64,000 nt of DNA from Erigeron canadensis (GCF_010389155.1 NC_057765.1:4402001-4466000), one strand, 5' to 3'. Positions 12,220 to 23,978 are shown, counted from the first letter of the stretch. Notes: generated from the sequence alone by a model not told the origin. A program made the numbers and translations.

Positions 12220-13467
12220 GGAAAAAAAGTAAGGAAGGGTTTCGGTTCGGTTTCACGAGTTTCAAAGGGGTGAGAGATCCGTTTGAATTGGAAAAATCAA
12301 TGCAAAATGTCAAGATCGGCAAATGGATGCTCAAGATCAACATCGCGTGGTTTGCTAATGAAAATTTTGAGATTTTAAAGAAGCAAGTTAGGATCTCAAA
12401 GCCTGGTATTCAACCTAAACAATTTTCTAGGGTTCATGTGAACACGACAACTGGGGATTCGAGCGGTAAGATGTTTGGTGCTAGGTCTTTCTCTGATGTG
12501 GTCAAAGGGTTCGTTGGGGAGAAGATCCAAGAAGTTACTCTCGACGATGTTTATGTGGGTATGACTTCTTTTTTTAATCTTTCGGTGGTGGTGCGGTGTT
12601 TAAAATTTGACATCCTTAACTCTTTATCATCCCTTCTGGGAGGAGTTGATCAAGGAATATTATCGCTACAATATCTGGGGGGCTTATGTTTTTTGATCAC
12701 TTTTGAAAATGTCAATGATGCAAAACATTTTATGGCTGAAAAAGAAGTATGGAAATCGTGGTTCTCTAGTGTTGAAGTTTGGAATGGTGAATCATTCCCT
12801 TTTGAACGAATAGCTTGGCTGGGTGTGTATGGGATTCCTCTTCACCTTATGACAACGGAAGTTGTTAACAAGATTGGTGCATTAGTTGGCAAAGTGGTGA
12901 TTCCCTCTACCTTGAGAGAATCTGATGGGAATAAATTTGTCCAAGGTGTTGGTGTCCTAGTAGGAGATGGAACAAAAGTTAGCTCGATGTTTTCGTTGAA
13001 GTGGCGGGGTAAAAGTTTTAGGGTCTGGGCTGAGGAAAAGACAGTTGATTGGTGTCCTAAATGTGACATCATTAATCACTCACAGTTCCCTAAACCATCT
13101 CAACATGGAGAGACATCAGAACCTGTTCCTATTGAAGTGGAAGAGGGTGAAATTCATGATGTAAACAATTATGAGTTTCACTCCTTACAAAAAGATGGTG
13201 AGGAGAAAAAAGGTAATCATGAAAAGTACAATGAAAGAAGGAGAAAAAAGATAATCATGAAAAAGACCAATCTGGAACATGAAAAAAACGAGTGGAATCT
13301 TAATTTTGGTAGCAATTCCTCAAGACCGAAAAAAAGACTTAGAGATGATAATTGTCTCTTCATCGACGAGCTTGGCTGCCCTGCGTTAAACAGACCAGAA
13401 ATCCAAGTTTCGAATGGGTCTAGTAGGGCTGATATTGATAAGGAACATGTCGGTGATCCAGTTAATA
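12203..13467 (+). pseudogene. LINE ORF1 (DUF4283-type), inverted fragment
   Basis: Plus-strand reading frame open to 13493 that matches plant LINE ORF1 proteins. It begins with an RRM-like segment (YIARKKSKEGFRFGFTSF), continues with a DUF4283-like region (about 12540-13020; FERIAWLGVYGIPLHLM), a partial zinc knuckle (WCPKC) and a charged tail. The first about 35 codons of the open frame, left of about 12203, are antisense of the ORF1 tail and are not part of it. The last 25 or so bases of the frame, after 13467, are target DNA. ORF1 proteins bind LINE RNA; this one is separated and inverted from its ORF2, so it is non-functional. Confidence 0.8.
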
Positions 13468-13483
13468 CACGTATAGAAGTTTT
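13468..13483. repeat. Right target-site duplication of LINE
   Basis: Perfect 16-bp copy of 8308-8323. It marks the right boundary of the LINE insertion next to the inverted ORF1 segment. Confidence 0.9.
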
Positions 13484-13589
13484 AGTTACATAATTCCATA
13501 GCTCGATAAAAACTGGTTCGGATAAATCATATTTATTAATTAATTACATTGTTCATTAAAGTTAAAAAAAATTCATCTTATCTATATCT

Positions 13590-14010
13590 ATACTTCTATA
13601 CTATATTATAAATCAAAAAACCTCTGGATTTTCAACATTGAACTTAAATTTTCAATATTGATTTATCTAAATAATTATATTACCTTTTCACTATTCTCAA
13701 ATCTCAACCAATCATTTTTCATCTCTCTCCTCCATAAATCATTTATTCCTTCAATTCGTTCAAAATTTTTATTTCAAAAATTATACATCGATAAGTCATA
13801 AACATTATATGGTGTTATTAAAATTTTATACTCTTTCATTAGAGATGTCATTCGATCTACTTTCGACGAATTTTTAAATCCAAGGGCGGATCCCGTACCG
13901 CTAAGGCATTTGGCTATTACACTCTATGACCTATCACTTCCTATGACCTATTACACTTTATGACCAATCACCCCATCATCTCGTAGCGCGCGAGTACTTG
14001 CTGTCGTTAA
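13590..14010. mobile_element. Helitron-like short repeat, copy A
   Basis: About 420 bp starting near CTATACTATATTATAAA, containing TTTTCAACATTGAACTT, and ending in a GC-rich hairpin-like word (TAGCGCGCGAGTACTTGCT). A second copy with the same order of words lies at 49779-50218 in the same orientation. The start and the hairpin end resemble non-autonomous Helitrons, but the CTRR end is not clear. Confidence 0.45.
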
Positions 14011-14619
14011 AATTTATAACAGCCAGTCCTCCGTGTAAGCTGTAGCCCAAGATAGATGACCTATTTGGTAAGGGCCCTGAGATTGAAAATTGGGTCGATA
14101 TTTTGCTTGCAGATCAAGTAGAGTATATATTGATCAGAAATGGGCTTCAAGTCATGAATGTTGGATGTCATAGTTGGGCCGCCTTGGTACTTCTACGCTC
14201 CTACGTAAATTGATTTTTGGCATAGATTAAGACTCTGAGAAGAGAAGGTTGGATGTCAATGTTTTCACTATATTTCCACTAATGTGAATTCTAAAGTAGT
14301 AAAGTTCATTTAATTATTGGAGGTCAGTGAGTGAATCGTTAAAGGTCGTGTTTAGGTGTAGAAATAAAAGTGTTTTATAACAATTTGATTGGAAACTTGA
14401 AGAAAATAAAACATATTGAAAATAGGAATTTCAATAAAACTTTTCAATTTACTTACTAGTCCGTGAAGACAACCTCCCAAATACATCATTCTTTGAATAT
14501 AGTATTGGGATCTCATTCCTTTTTACTGATATAACGGTTCAGTTGATTTCGAACTGATAAGATATATTTATGAAAAAGAAACAATTACCTCAAAGAAGGT
14601 AAGATTAAAAAAAAAGTAA
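14011..14619. other. Intergenic, no gene seen
   Basis: Unremarkable AT-rich sequence between the Helitron-like repeat and the LTR fragment. I recognise no coding region or structured repeat. Confidence 0.4.
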
Positions 14620-15217
14620 ATGAATGAGAATCTCTTGGTATAACTGTTTGGGTAGAATTCTCGCTACTAAGATCCTGACAAAAATTTACGCTTAAGTCCT
14701 TCAGTGATAATTACTTAACAATAGATTGTCTTAAAAGATCCTTAGTTCCAGTCAATTTATTAGTTCTAATTGCGTTATGTTGTTATCTTAATATGACAGG
14801 ATCTTGATATCATCAGGATCCATGATTTCACTAACGAATATATGTCTAGTACAATAAATATTATGTGCAGGATTGAAGTAAAAGCTGGCAACATGAAGAA
14901 AACGTGTTTCAACGGATAGTTTACCGCTTCAACCACAAGAATCGGGATTGATAACAGTTTTAACATGTGAAGATTAATACTCAATGGTCATACTATTTCT
15001 TCAGCGTAAAGAGCAAGTCCAGGAAGATCCCAGATATTTTGGAGATATAGTTCAACGTCTAGCTCTATAAATAGAAGAGGATCTCATTCAAAAGAGGGGG
15101 ACATCACAACATATACACACTCAAGCATTCATCCGCTCTACAAACATACAACAATTTAGTTTCTTAGTTGATTATTTGTTTTCATTTCAATTAGTTCATT
15201 TCATTGTAATCATTCAC

Positions 15218-15266
<49 letters not shown>

Positions 15267-15600
15267 AATAATAATAATAATAATAGAACAACAGGTAGGG
15301 TCGATTGAATCCTCCCGGAGTTTTTTTTATCTAAGATCTCTTAATTTGATTAAGGATTTTTCCTCATCAACAAAATTTTGGTGTCGTTGTTTTGTACGTT
15401 TTATTTCTAAGATCCTAGCTTTAATTTTCAGTCCTTTACTTTTATCTTCAACAGTTTTCTTAGATTCTCAAAGTAGTTCTGTCTCAAAGGCTTTCATAAA
15501 TCTCTTTTTACTAAAAGCTCTTAGTTTTGATTATTATATTTAAGAAAACTTTACTTTTATTTGAAGACCCTAAAACATCAAACTACACTTACAAATTTTC
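14620..15600 (+). mobile_element. LTR-retrotransposon remnant: LTR end, decayed PBS, leader
   Basis: A TATA box (CTATAAATAGAAG, near 15064) precedes a CAA-rich leader and a sequence ending in CATCAACA at 15372. Straight after, at 15376-15390, comes TTTTGGTGTCGTTGT. This matches the tRNA-Asp primer-binding site of Athila/Tat-type gypsy elements (TTTTGGCGCCGTTGC) apart from C-to-T changes, as expected of methylated, decayed DNA. So 15372 is probably the 3' end of an LTR and 15390-15600 the start of the internal leader. The left LTR edge is uncertain; no gag or pol is found nearby, so the element is truncated. Confidence 0.5.
15219..15287. repeat. (CAA)n then (TAA)n microsatellite
   Basis: About 15 CAA units followed by about 7 TAA units inside the transcribed part of the LTR remnant. 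Confidence 0.9.
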
Positions 15601-16849
15601 GGTACTTGAGTTGTCTAAAATCCTTTCTAAAATTATCTTAAGTAATTTTTGACCGAAACACTAACCATTCATTTTGATATCCAGAATACACACTGCATAA
15701 AACTCATGTCCGACGTGGCGACAAATCATTATCCTCACACATGATGAAGCACATGATATATTTTTCCAGTTCCCTTTGCAAGGTTTGCACCTATGACACT
15801 GCAATCTTCTTCTTATGAATCAATGGAATCATATGATGACGTTACCCGTTGATTTATAACAATTGGTTTAAAAAAGTAGGACTGTAACGTTATTAACTTA
15901 TAAAATATTAATAAGCTACAAAATGAGATGTAAATGGCTTGCATTGAACTCTTGTCATCCCATTTTAATTATTCAAATTTGACTTGACAAGTCTTTTGCC
16001 TTCAATTTTGATCGAAAATATTTTTTACATTTTATAACACTTTAATATAAAATATATAAAAGGATTGAGTATTAAACATATTTTTTGTTAATAAATTTCA
16101 TCAACTAATGTATAACACAACTAAAATTATTTACGGTTAAAGTTAAACTAAAAAACTCAAAAAATCAAACTATGACATTAAATTAAATTGTGACTGTGTC
16201 AGAAGTAGTATTACTTTAGCGATATAAAATGGTGACAGAAGTAGTATTACTTTAGCGTTATAACATGAAGCCAAACGAAAGTGTGCTATAGTACAATTAA
16301 TCCTATGACTGGTTAATATGAAAATGTCACGAAATAATATTGTATGCTTTTTAATCTATTTCTCCCAACATTTAGGTAAGATTCTATCATAAGTTTTTTA
16401 TTTGAATTATTGCAATAATTAAAAGACAAAGAAACAAGCATGTCTAGATTCGATATTATATTTTAAACTATTAGCTAACTACATAGCTAAAGAAATGAGA
16501 GTGATGGTTGACCTAAGATTAGTTGTCCTTTTAGAATACCTTCACCAAATAAGATGAGGCCACATTTTGACAAATTCATAGTAATTGATTTCGAATATGA
16601 ATATGAATGTTTATTGATTGGAAATCCATATATTTTTTAAACTACCTAGCTCTGTTTATTTGATATATTTTTACACTACATACATTACTTCATACTACAT
16701 CACAATGGTACATTAATGATTGATATGTTTGGACAAAATGGCATAAAAGTTATAGAATAGGGTATATAAAATAATACTGCATGTTTAATGTGTGTATCAT
16801 AAATCATCACAGCCCATAATACGACCATTTATTTTTGGTATCTCGACCA
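15601..16849. other. Intergenic, no gene seen
   Basis: AT-rich, no supported reading frame. It includes a small tandem duplication of about 36 bp near 16200-16257 (shared word CAGAAGTAGTATTACTTTAG). Confidence 0.45.
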
Positions 16850-16852
16850 GGA

Positions 16853-17818
16853 ATATTTGCAACGACAGTCGCTACAAATAGTCATGCCACGTCAGCTTTC
16901 CACTAACACCCAATTTAGGAGACGTTTGGTTCGCATAATGTTTTTTAAGAAATTGAAATCTGTCAAAAGAATTGAAATTCGAAGTAATTGGAATTGGAAA
17001 GTTTTAAAACTTGTCATGAGTTTAGTTGACAAAATTCAACGGAATTCAACTAAAGAATATAAATTAAAGTTTTAATAAATGACAAAATTACCCTTTAATA
17101 AATTTTTATGATATCTTAATAATATATAAATAATAACAATTATGATTATAAAAATAATAATAACAATAATAATAATAATAATATAATTAGATACATATTA
17201 AAATAATAAAAACTAGATATATTGAAATCATATTAAATTAATAACTATTATTATTATTATTATTATATTAAATAAAAATAAATATAAAAATAAAATAATA
17301 ATAATATAGTTAAATACAAATTAAAATAATAAAAGTTATATATATTAACATAAAAAGTCATAGTTTTAAATTAATAATAAAAGTAATTTTAATTGGCATT
17401 ATATCTAGTAATAATTAAAATAATAAATATAATAATATAAATATTAATATTAATATTATGAATAATAAATATTAATAATATTATTATAATAATATAAATA
17501 TTAATAATAATAGGACTTTTAATTGGCATTATTTTTAATAATAATAAAAATAATAAATATATATAATAAAAAATAAATATAAATATAAAAAATATATATA
17601 TAATGATATTAATAATATTAATATATAATAATGTATAAATAAATAGTATTATATATAATTAACAATAATGCAAAAATAATAATTTATAAAAAAAAGTAAT
17701 TATAAGTAATAATAACAACATGAATAATAATAAATAATATAATTATAGTTTTAAAAGTATAATATTTATAATTGAATAATAATATAAAAATACTATTTAA
17801 TAAAAATGATAAAATGAA

Positions 17819-17864
<46 letters not shown>

Positions 17865-18640
17865 TTATAGTAATAACATAAATAATAATATATTATTTTG
17901 TGATAGAATCTTGAATTTCATAATTTAAAGAATTTTATGGAAAGTTTACAATTTTAATTCCTTGCCTTTTATCAACCAAACATGGTAAATGATGGAATTC
18001 AAATTTCAATTCCTAACAATTCCACGAACCAAATGCCCCCTTAGACTTTATCTTTCTCAATGCTCAAGTCCCTCTTCACTCACCTTTTTTCACACATACA
18101 CTTTCATATTTTCTCTCTCTAAAATCTCTAAAAACCTCACTTCATGTCTTCTGCTTACAATTCTCATTTTCTTGACACAAAAAACTCAAAACTTTCCATC
18201 TCAAACACACATTTCATCGTCCATATATTTTGTGGGTTTTTCTTGAAATGTTGTGTGAAATGTTGTCATTTGCTTTTATTCCGTCAATTTTCTTGATTTT
18301 ATGCAACTCCCATTTCATAGTACATGTAACTTGCTTAAATGACGAAGGATATACACTTTTGACTTTTAAATAGTTAATTACACAAGACCCTGAAGGATCT
18401 TTATCCAACTGGATATGCCTTATTGGTTTGGGATTATCATACTCTTATTCAAGATATTGTTTTTGTGGGAAAAAGAAACGTGGGTATGCTTTACTGATTC
18501 CAATTGTTTATTTTTTTTTTAATTTCGGGCCCACTATTTGTCGAATATGACAAAATGACATTGTTGACTGTCATAGTCAACAGTGTACAGATGACGTACA
18601 CAACTATTTGCAGCGACAGTCGTTACAAATAGTCTGGTTG
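16853..18640. repeat. Pair of near-palindromes flanking a MITE
   Basis: TATTTGCAACGACAGTCGC with its continuation TACAAATA (16854-16880) and CTATTTGCAGCGACAGTCG with TTACAAATAG (18604-18632) are two copies of the same self-complementary word of about 28 bp. The MITE at 16918-18040 sits between them. They resemble inner parts of plant CACTA-type elements, but no CACTA terminus is found here, so assignment is open. Confidence 0.5.
16918..18040. mobile_element. PIF/Harbinger-type MITE, 1.1 kb, very AT-rich
   Basis: Inverted ends GGAGACGTTTGGTTCG (left) and, reverse-complemented, GGGGGCATTTGGTTCG (right), with the 3-bp target duplication TTA at 16915-16917 and 18041-18043. The interior (about 17090-17920) is almost pure A/T with many TAA/AAT units, including a clean (TAA)n run near 17820-17865. 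No transposase. The element is long for a MITE, which may reflect microsatellite growth inside it. Confidence 0.65.
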
Positions 18641-19644
18641 ACTTACTAAAAGTCTGGTCGTGATATTAAGCGCCTCATTTCATGTTAATTTATTCTATTG
18701 ATTTACCATGACTTCGCATTCGAAGTAACCGTGCGGGTCCTATGCAATGATACAAAGATGCTAGTGGGCCATGATGGTCCAAAGTCAATTAACTCTGTCT
18801 TTTTTAGTTAAGCTTTTGTCTTTTGTGCTAACGGTCCACGATCAAAGTTCGGAAACATTTCAGGCAAAACGATTAATCTCATAAAGGAGAATGACAGGTT
18901 CGGTTTGACGGTATCAAAAGAAACTGCTACCAAGGGATAATGTTTGGCCTCAGGTCCAACTACGAGGAAAGTGCACAAAGCAAACCGGACAGAGAAAAAA
19001 AAAACAGACCATTAACACATAACGATTTACATTATAACAAAAAAAAAATTGGTGCGCCCTCAAAAATACTCCGTCATAGCAAAATTTTTATCACTTGCCT
19101 TATATCGGTATAAAATAACGTTAATGACAGAATTGTCATAATTTTTAGCATTTTTAAAGAACTTTTGATTATTTTTAACGAGTTTTAAGAATGTTTAGCA
19201 GTTTTGATAGTTTCTATTCATCATCTAGTTGATTTAGTTGTATAACATTTTTTAAAGTTTGTTGATAGGAAAATCTCCTAAAATTTTGAAGTTAGTTACA
19301 TTATATTTATTTGATCCGTAACTTCAATACAAAATATTTTAATTTTCGAAAAAAAATAATTAAACTATATGAATTTAATGGACCTGTAGTCTGGAACACC
19401 CCTGTTATATATGTGGTTAATTTCTCCCCTGGTTATACACACATTAGTTGTCAATTTCCATTTTGGTGAAAGAACAAAAGGTCAGTTTTAACTAAGTCAT
19501 ATCTTATGGTTACAAAATCGAAGAGGCGTCAACCGTAAATCAACAAAAATGAAAGGTGAAGGATGTGTGCTGCTTAAATCGCAACATTAAATAAATGACA
19601 ACAGTACGTTAGTTATTTTCATATGGTCTCACAATCACAAGCTA
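18641..19644. other. Intergenic, no gene seen
   Basis: Ordinary AT-rich intergenic sequence with no supported gene or clear repeat boundary. Confidence 0.4.
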
Positions 19645-20593
19645 GTATATATATTATATATATATACTAAAAGAAAACTAACTTAATAGCTTATTAACCA
19701 ATCATAGCTCTCGATTTTATCAAATTGGAAATTGATAATGTCATTATTAATTTAATTATAAATTAAAAATTCTAATAACCTTTATCCAAATATATTAATA
19801 TATTATTTTTATATTAATGTTTATAGAAAAAATCTCACTAATTTACATTTTTTTGTTTTTCATCGATAATTTACACTTTTTACCCTCACTAAATACTTAA
19901 TTTATACTTATTTTAATCTATACATTTTTGTTTTCAATCACAAATTTACACTTTTTAATCATTAATTCCAATATAATTGATATTGAATAATAACTGATAT
20001 ACATCTAATAGAATAATAGCTAATATATAATCAATAGGATAATAGCTATTATATATTTTAATTATATGTTCTATCATATAAATATAAAGTTAATTACTAA
20101 AAAATAACTAAAAGCTAATATAAATATATTAAGATTTTTAAAAGTAATTGTACTATTATCCTTTTTTGAAGTATTGGTAGATGAACAGGTAATCCACTTT
20201 CATTAATATATTATTTATAACATGTATTTATCATAAAAATTGACTATAAATTTATTTATTAACAGGGTAAAACTATATACCCTCAATTTACTATTCATTA
20301 ATTCCGAACTTTGGACATTTACTTGAAGAAGAAGCGTTTTGATTAATCTCAAACTTTCAAGTAAAATCCACCCACTTAATGTTTCTGCTACCTAAACATG
20401 CATGTAAGTTCAACTTTTTGGACAAAACATCTATCTTTATTTTTAATTACATTCTTAACTATTTCAGGATTTATTTTGGCCATTTTTCTTTTGGATTAAT
20501 AGGACATTTTAGCTTGCATATAGTTAAACATTGATAAGAATCTAATCTTTATAATAATGTAACCCGTGTATTTAACACGGGCCTAAAATCTAG
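19645..20593 (+). mobile_element. Non-autonomous Helitron, copy 1
   Basis: The 3' end is well defined: a hairpin CCCGTGTATTTAACACGGG (about 20563-20581), then a short tail and CTAG (20590-20593) followed by T. Hairpin plus CTRR and insertion before T is the Helitron terminus. The body carries words shared with copies at 20589-21407 and 31473-32336 (TTTGTTTTTCAT, TTTACACTTTTTA). The 5' end is not exact. No helicase is encoded. Confidence 0.6.
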
Positions 20594-21407
20594 TATATAT
20601 ACTATAAGACAGTTGAACTAATGACTTATTAATCAATCAAATCGCTCAATTTTATCAAATTGACTTTCGCTTATGTCATCATTTAGATAAACTATATATT
20701 AAAAATCCTAATAATAATTATCCAAATATATTGTTATATTAATATTTATAATAATATGTAGAAAAAGTCTCATTAATTTACACTTTTTTGTTTTTCATAA
20801 AAAATTTACACTTTTTAGCCCTCAATACTTAATTTATAACTATTTTTAACCATCATTGAGAAGATTTTTTTTAAAATTTTCTAAAAAAAGTTACAAAAAG
20901 TATTTATATTTAATTTTTTTTAAGTTACAATTGTCACTCAAATCAAGAGTCCTAATTGTTATCAAAGAAAGTGAAAACAATCATAATTGTTATCTAATTA
21001 TCATAAGACAGGTGATTGAAAATGAGCCCGCATCATGACCACATACGTATACTTGAATGTCAAGTATAAGATCACAAGTATCGTTATATTTTAATTCTTA
21101 ATTATATTTTCATAATAATATTACATTATGAGTATAACTGGTTTCAAAAACTTCTATGATAGAGAAATTATTGTAGCATGTGTCTTGTGGAATGACTATG
21201 TCAAACAATTCCATCAATATGTCTCAGCTAATAATGACAGTGACGAACATGCGATTATTGTACTACAACTTGCACATTATAACACTTTAACACTTAGAAC
21301 CGTATATCTTCAAAATTATAAGATTTTATAAATTAAATGTATGAAGATCTAATATTGATAATATCGTAAACCCCGCATTCAGTATTGGATACGGGTCTAA
21401 AATCTGG
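20589..21407 (+). mobile_element. Non-autonomous Helitron, copy 2, with RPA-like remnant
   Basis: Starts TCTAGTATATATACTATAAG right at the end of copy 1 and ends CTGG (21404-21407) before T, after an imperfect hairpin with CGGGTCTAAAATCTGG. It holds an open 67-codon stretch (21128-21331) described separately. The direct abutment to copy 1 suggests head-to-tail insertion. Confidence 0.6.
21128..21331 (+). pseudogene. RPA70-like OB-fold fragment inside Helitron
   Basis: A 67-codon frame with VACVLWNDYVKQFHQYV and AIIVLQLAHY. This pattern (CTLWGDFA followed by 10-20 residues and VVIIQFAK) is that of an OB-fold of plant replication protein A large-subunit-like proteins, which plant Helitrons often carry. 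The fragment lacks the rest of the protein, has no clear start context, and a decayed version of it lies in the related Helitron near 32063-32230. Assignment is from pattern only. Confidence 0.5.
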
Positions 21408-23830
21408 TTCATATATATAAGAAAGATTTATGCATGCCAATTAACGTTGTAAACAAAATTCTTATAGTACAAGTGCCGGGGATATGTTTCACTTATGATC
21501 ATGATCATATATAGTATGTCCTAAACATTTGTACAACTCTTCAATTAATTCAACTTGTTAGAAGAAACCTTATTTTTTTTTAAAGCATAAGTTGTCATGA
21601 CATAAATACCAAATTCCTCTCCTACGCAAAAAATAAAAATAAAATAAAAGAATAAAAAAATAAAATAGATTGCACGGATTAGAATGGTGTTTGTTATCTA
21701 TTGTATTACATCATACTCGTGAAATAACTCAAACTTGTTGCTACCATTTCAGCTCGAATACTTTGAGACTCGGTTTCTTATTTATTTTGGTCTTAATAAG
21801 TTACGTTATATGTGGATATTTATCAGCAGTGACATATATATCCAGGAATTTTTGATATGAATTTATGTTATGCGTGGATGTGTTAATTAACTTTGGACTA
21901 AAATAATATAAAAAATTATATACATTAGGGTCGTGGCCAACTTTCGTCTTCATGTCATTTGTGGATATTAAAGTTTACAAAGGAATGAGGTTTTGTGTGT
22001 AAAAATATGTTTATTATCACATCACTTTTTTAGGCAGCTAGAGAAATCTCGCCTAAATAAAAACTTTTTCCTTTTTTATACTTTCTATAATAATGTAAAA
22101 CACATGCTTATAAACTCAAATCGGCATGTCATATATATTTTGGTTTTTTTCTTGTTTTATATCTTTGTACTTTGTCATATATGGGACAACGGTGTGATTA
22201 GTTCTCACTTTGGTTGTTTATGGATCATGTAAATTGTTATAAAATGAGTTAAGATATGTTTTAAAAAAGAAAAGACAGCATGGACTCTGATTTTAAATTA
22301 AGATGATATGTTGCATGTGAAATAATTGAGACAGAGATTATGACGTTACATAAAGTGTGTACTACTGTAAGAATTAAAGCTGTGGGTACACTTGCATTTG
22401 GGTACTATTGTACAGTTTAAACGCCTTGCTGACGTGAAACATAATGTTTCTTTAGTTATGGTTTATTTTGATGATTATTGACATGTTTGATAGAAAACAT
22501 TTATTTATTTTATATATCGAGATATGTCATTCGGGCGTTGTCCCGGAAGACATCACATTTGTTAACGATTTAGAAAAAATATTATTCAAAAGATAATATA
22601 CGTGTCATAAACTTTTTAAAAAAAAACATGTATTATTTAAATTATTAAAAACTGACATTTGTCAGTTAAAAATGAACTGTAAAAGTTTTGTGTGAAAGTG
22701 ATAAGAATGGTAGTTTGTTTTATATAGATGTATAAATGTATAGATACACATAATAGTTTATTAATATCGTCAAAAGTATTCTCATTTCATCCGCATAGCG
22801 AGCCTCACATGATTATCAAGGTATCTAGCTTTTTCTTGTTTCTCGCAAATGGCCGGCCCACGTACACATGTTCTTCATGTTGATCTTGGCCTAGTGATTG
22901 TGTCTGTATGTAGGGACGGAGCCAAAAATTATTATGTGAGGGGACAATTTTAAAATTTGTTTGTCATACTTAGAAGAGACATATTTAGTAATGTAAAGAA
23001 AAATATGGACCCTAGCTTGAGAAAAAAAATGGACCCTCAAATAAATTATTACTCGTACTGAGTGTAACACTCACATTTAAAAATACCAATTTTTTATAAT
23101 AAATAAAGATCACCGTCAGACAAGGTCTTATTAAATGAAAACGTATTCAATCATAATATACGAAACCAAAATAATATACTTTTTAGGAAATGATTAGCTT
23201 GTAAAAATATCTTTTCTATATAACTATTATCATTATCATTATTAGTTATTTATTATAAATATATATAATATTTGAAAGAAAATAATTTTTTCATAAATAG
23301 TTACACTATTAATGTATTACACATTTACATACTCAAATGGAGAAAACTTTTTTTAAAACCTTTCTTTATTCTTTTAATAAAAATCTTTATTCCCCAATGA
23401 AAATATCTATTTCAAAATTAATATTTCGATGATAAGTGGACTTTTAAAGAATAAGTTTATAACAACGAAAATAATCACAAATATACCATTTAAATTGTGA
23501 AAAATTACATTGTATTAAAATTGAAGTGAGAACAGATGACTCCATTGTCCCAAGGTGACCCCACTGCTCCATGTTGTCTCCGTGCATGCCTGTGTGTTTG
23601 TTTGTATAGTACTATCCTTGTTTAATACTGTATTTTAGTTTTTAAACATTATTGTGATTGTGGAGGACTTCAGTCAAGAGATAGATCGAAGTTTCTTCCA
23701 ACTATGCCACAAGATCGACAACCGATCATTGTTGGGGATTTGGTCTTTAGAGAATTATGGTAATAGACCATAGGGTTAAGGATTTTCTTTAATGTTTCCT
23801 TCATCAAAACAGTGATTCATTCATTATAAA
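21408..23830. other. Intergenic, transposon debris only
   Basis: No gene. A transposon relic is suggested at about 22914-22970 by GACGGAGCCAAAAATT, a word whose reverse complement recurs near 55940 (AATTTTGGCTCCGCCCC). The short open frames at 21670-21855 and 21993-22232 look like chance. Confidence 0.45.
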
Positions 23831-23968
23831 TAAGAGGTGATATTAGTATCATTTTTTTTATCTTTTGATTAATTTACTATAATATACAAATTATATAACA
23901 TAATGTACAAGCAATTGATACATGATTTTGATGAAATAATTAAATGATATGATACCAATATCATTTTC
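23831..23968. mobile_element. Mutator-type MITE with 10-bp direct repeat
   Basis: A 138-bp element with inverted ends AAGAGGTGATATTAGTATC (left) and, reverse-complemented, GAAAATGATATTGGTATC. It is flanked by a perfect direct repeat CATTATAAAT at 23821-23830 and 23969-23978. Termini resemble those of the element at 7720-7849 (GTGATATT core). No coding capacity. Confidence 0.65.
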
Positions 23969-23978
23969 CATTATAAAT

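Larger units (their letters stand above)
8324..13467 (-). mobile_element. L1-type LINE, twin-primed (5' half inverted)
   Basis: A 5.1-kb non-LTR retrotransposon copy flanked by a perfect 16-bp target duplication. The 3' end is the poly(T) run at 8320-8337 (a poly(A) tail on the minus strand). From 12219 down to 8446 the minus strand carries the end of ORF1 and then ORF2 (endonuclease, reverse transcriptase, C-terminal zinc-finger region). From about 12220 to 13467 the plus strand carries the earlier part of ORF1. So the 5' part is inverted relative to the 3' part, with the junction at about 12200-12220. This is the geometry expected from twin priming. The right duplication ends TTTT followed by AG, close to the L1 cleavage preference TTTT/AA. 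ORF2 is broken by several frameshifts, so the copy is dead. Confidence 0.88.

Noticed and set aside
14620..15600. An integrated pararetrovirus promoter
   Set aside because: The TATA box and leader recall such promoters, but the tRNA-Asp type site after the LTR end fits a gypsy element better and no viral coding sequence is present.
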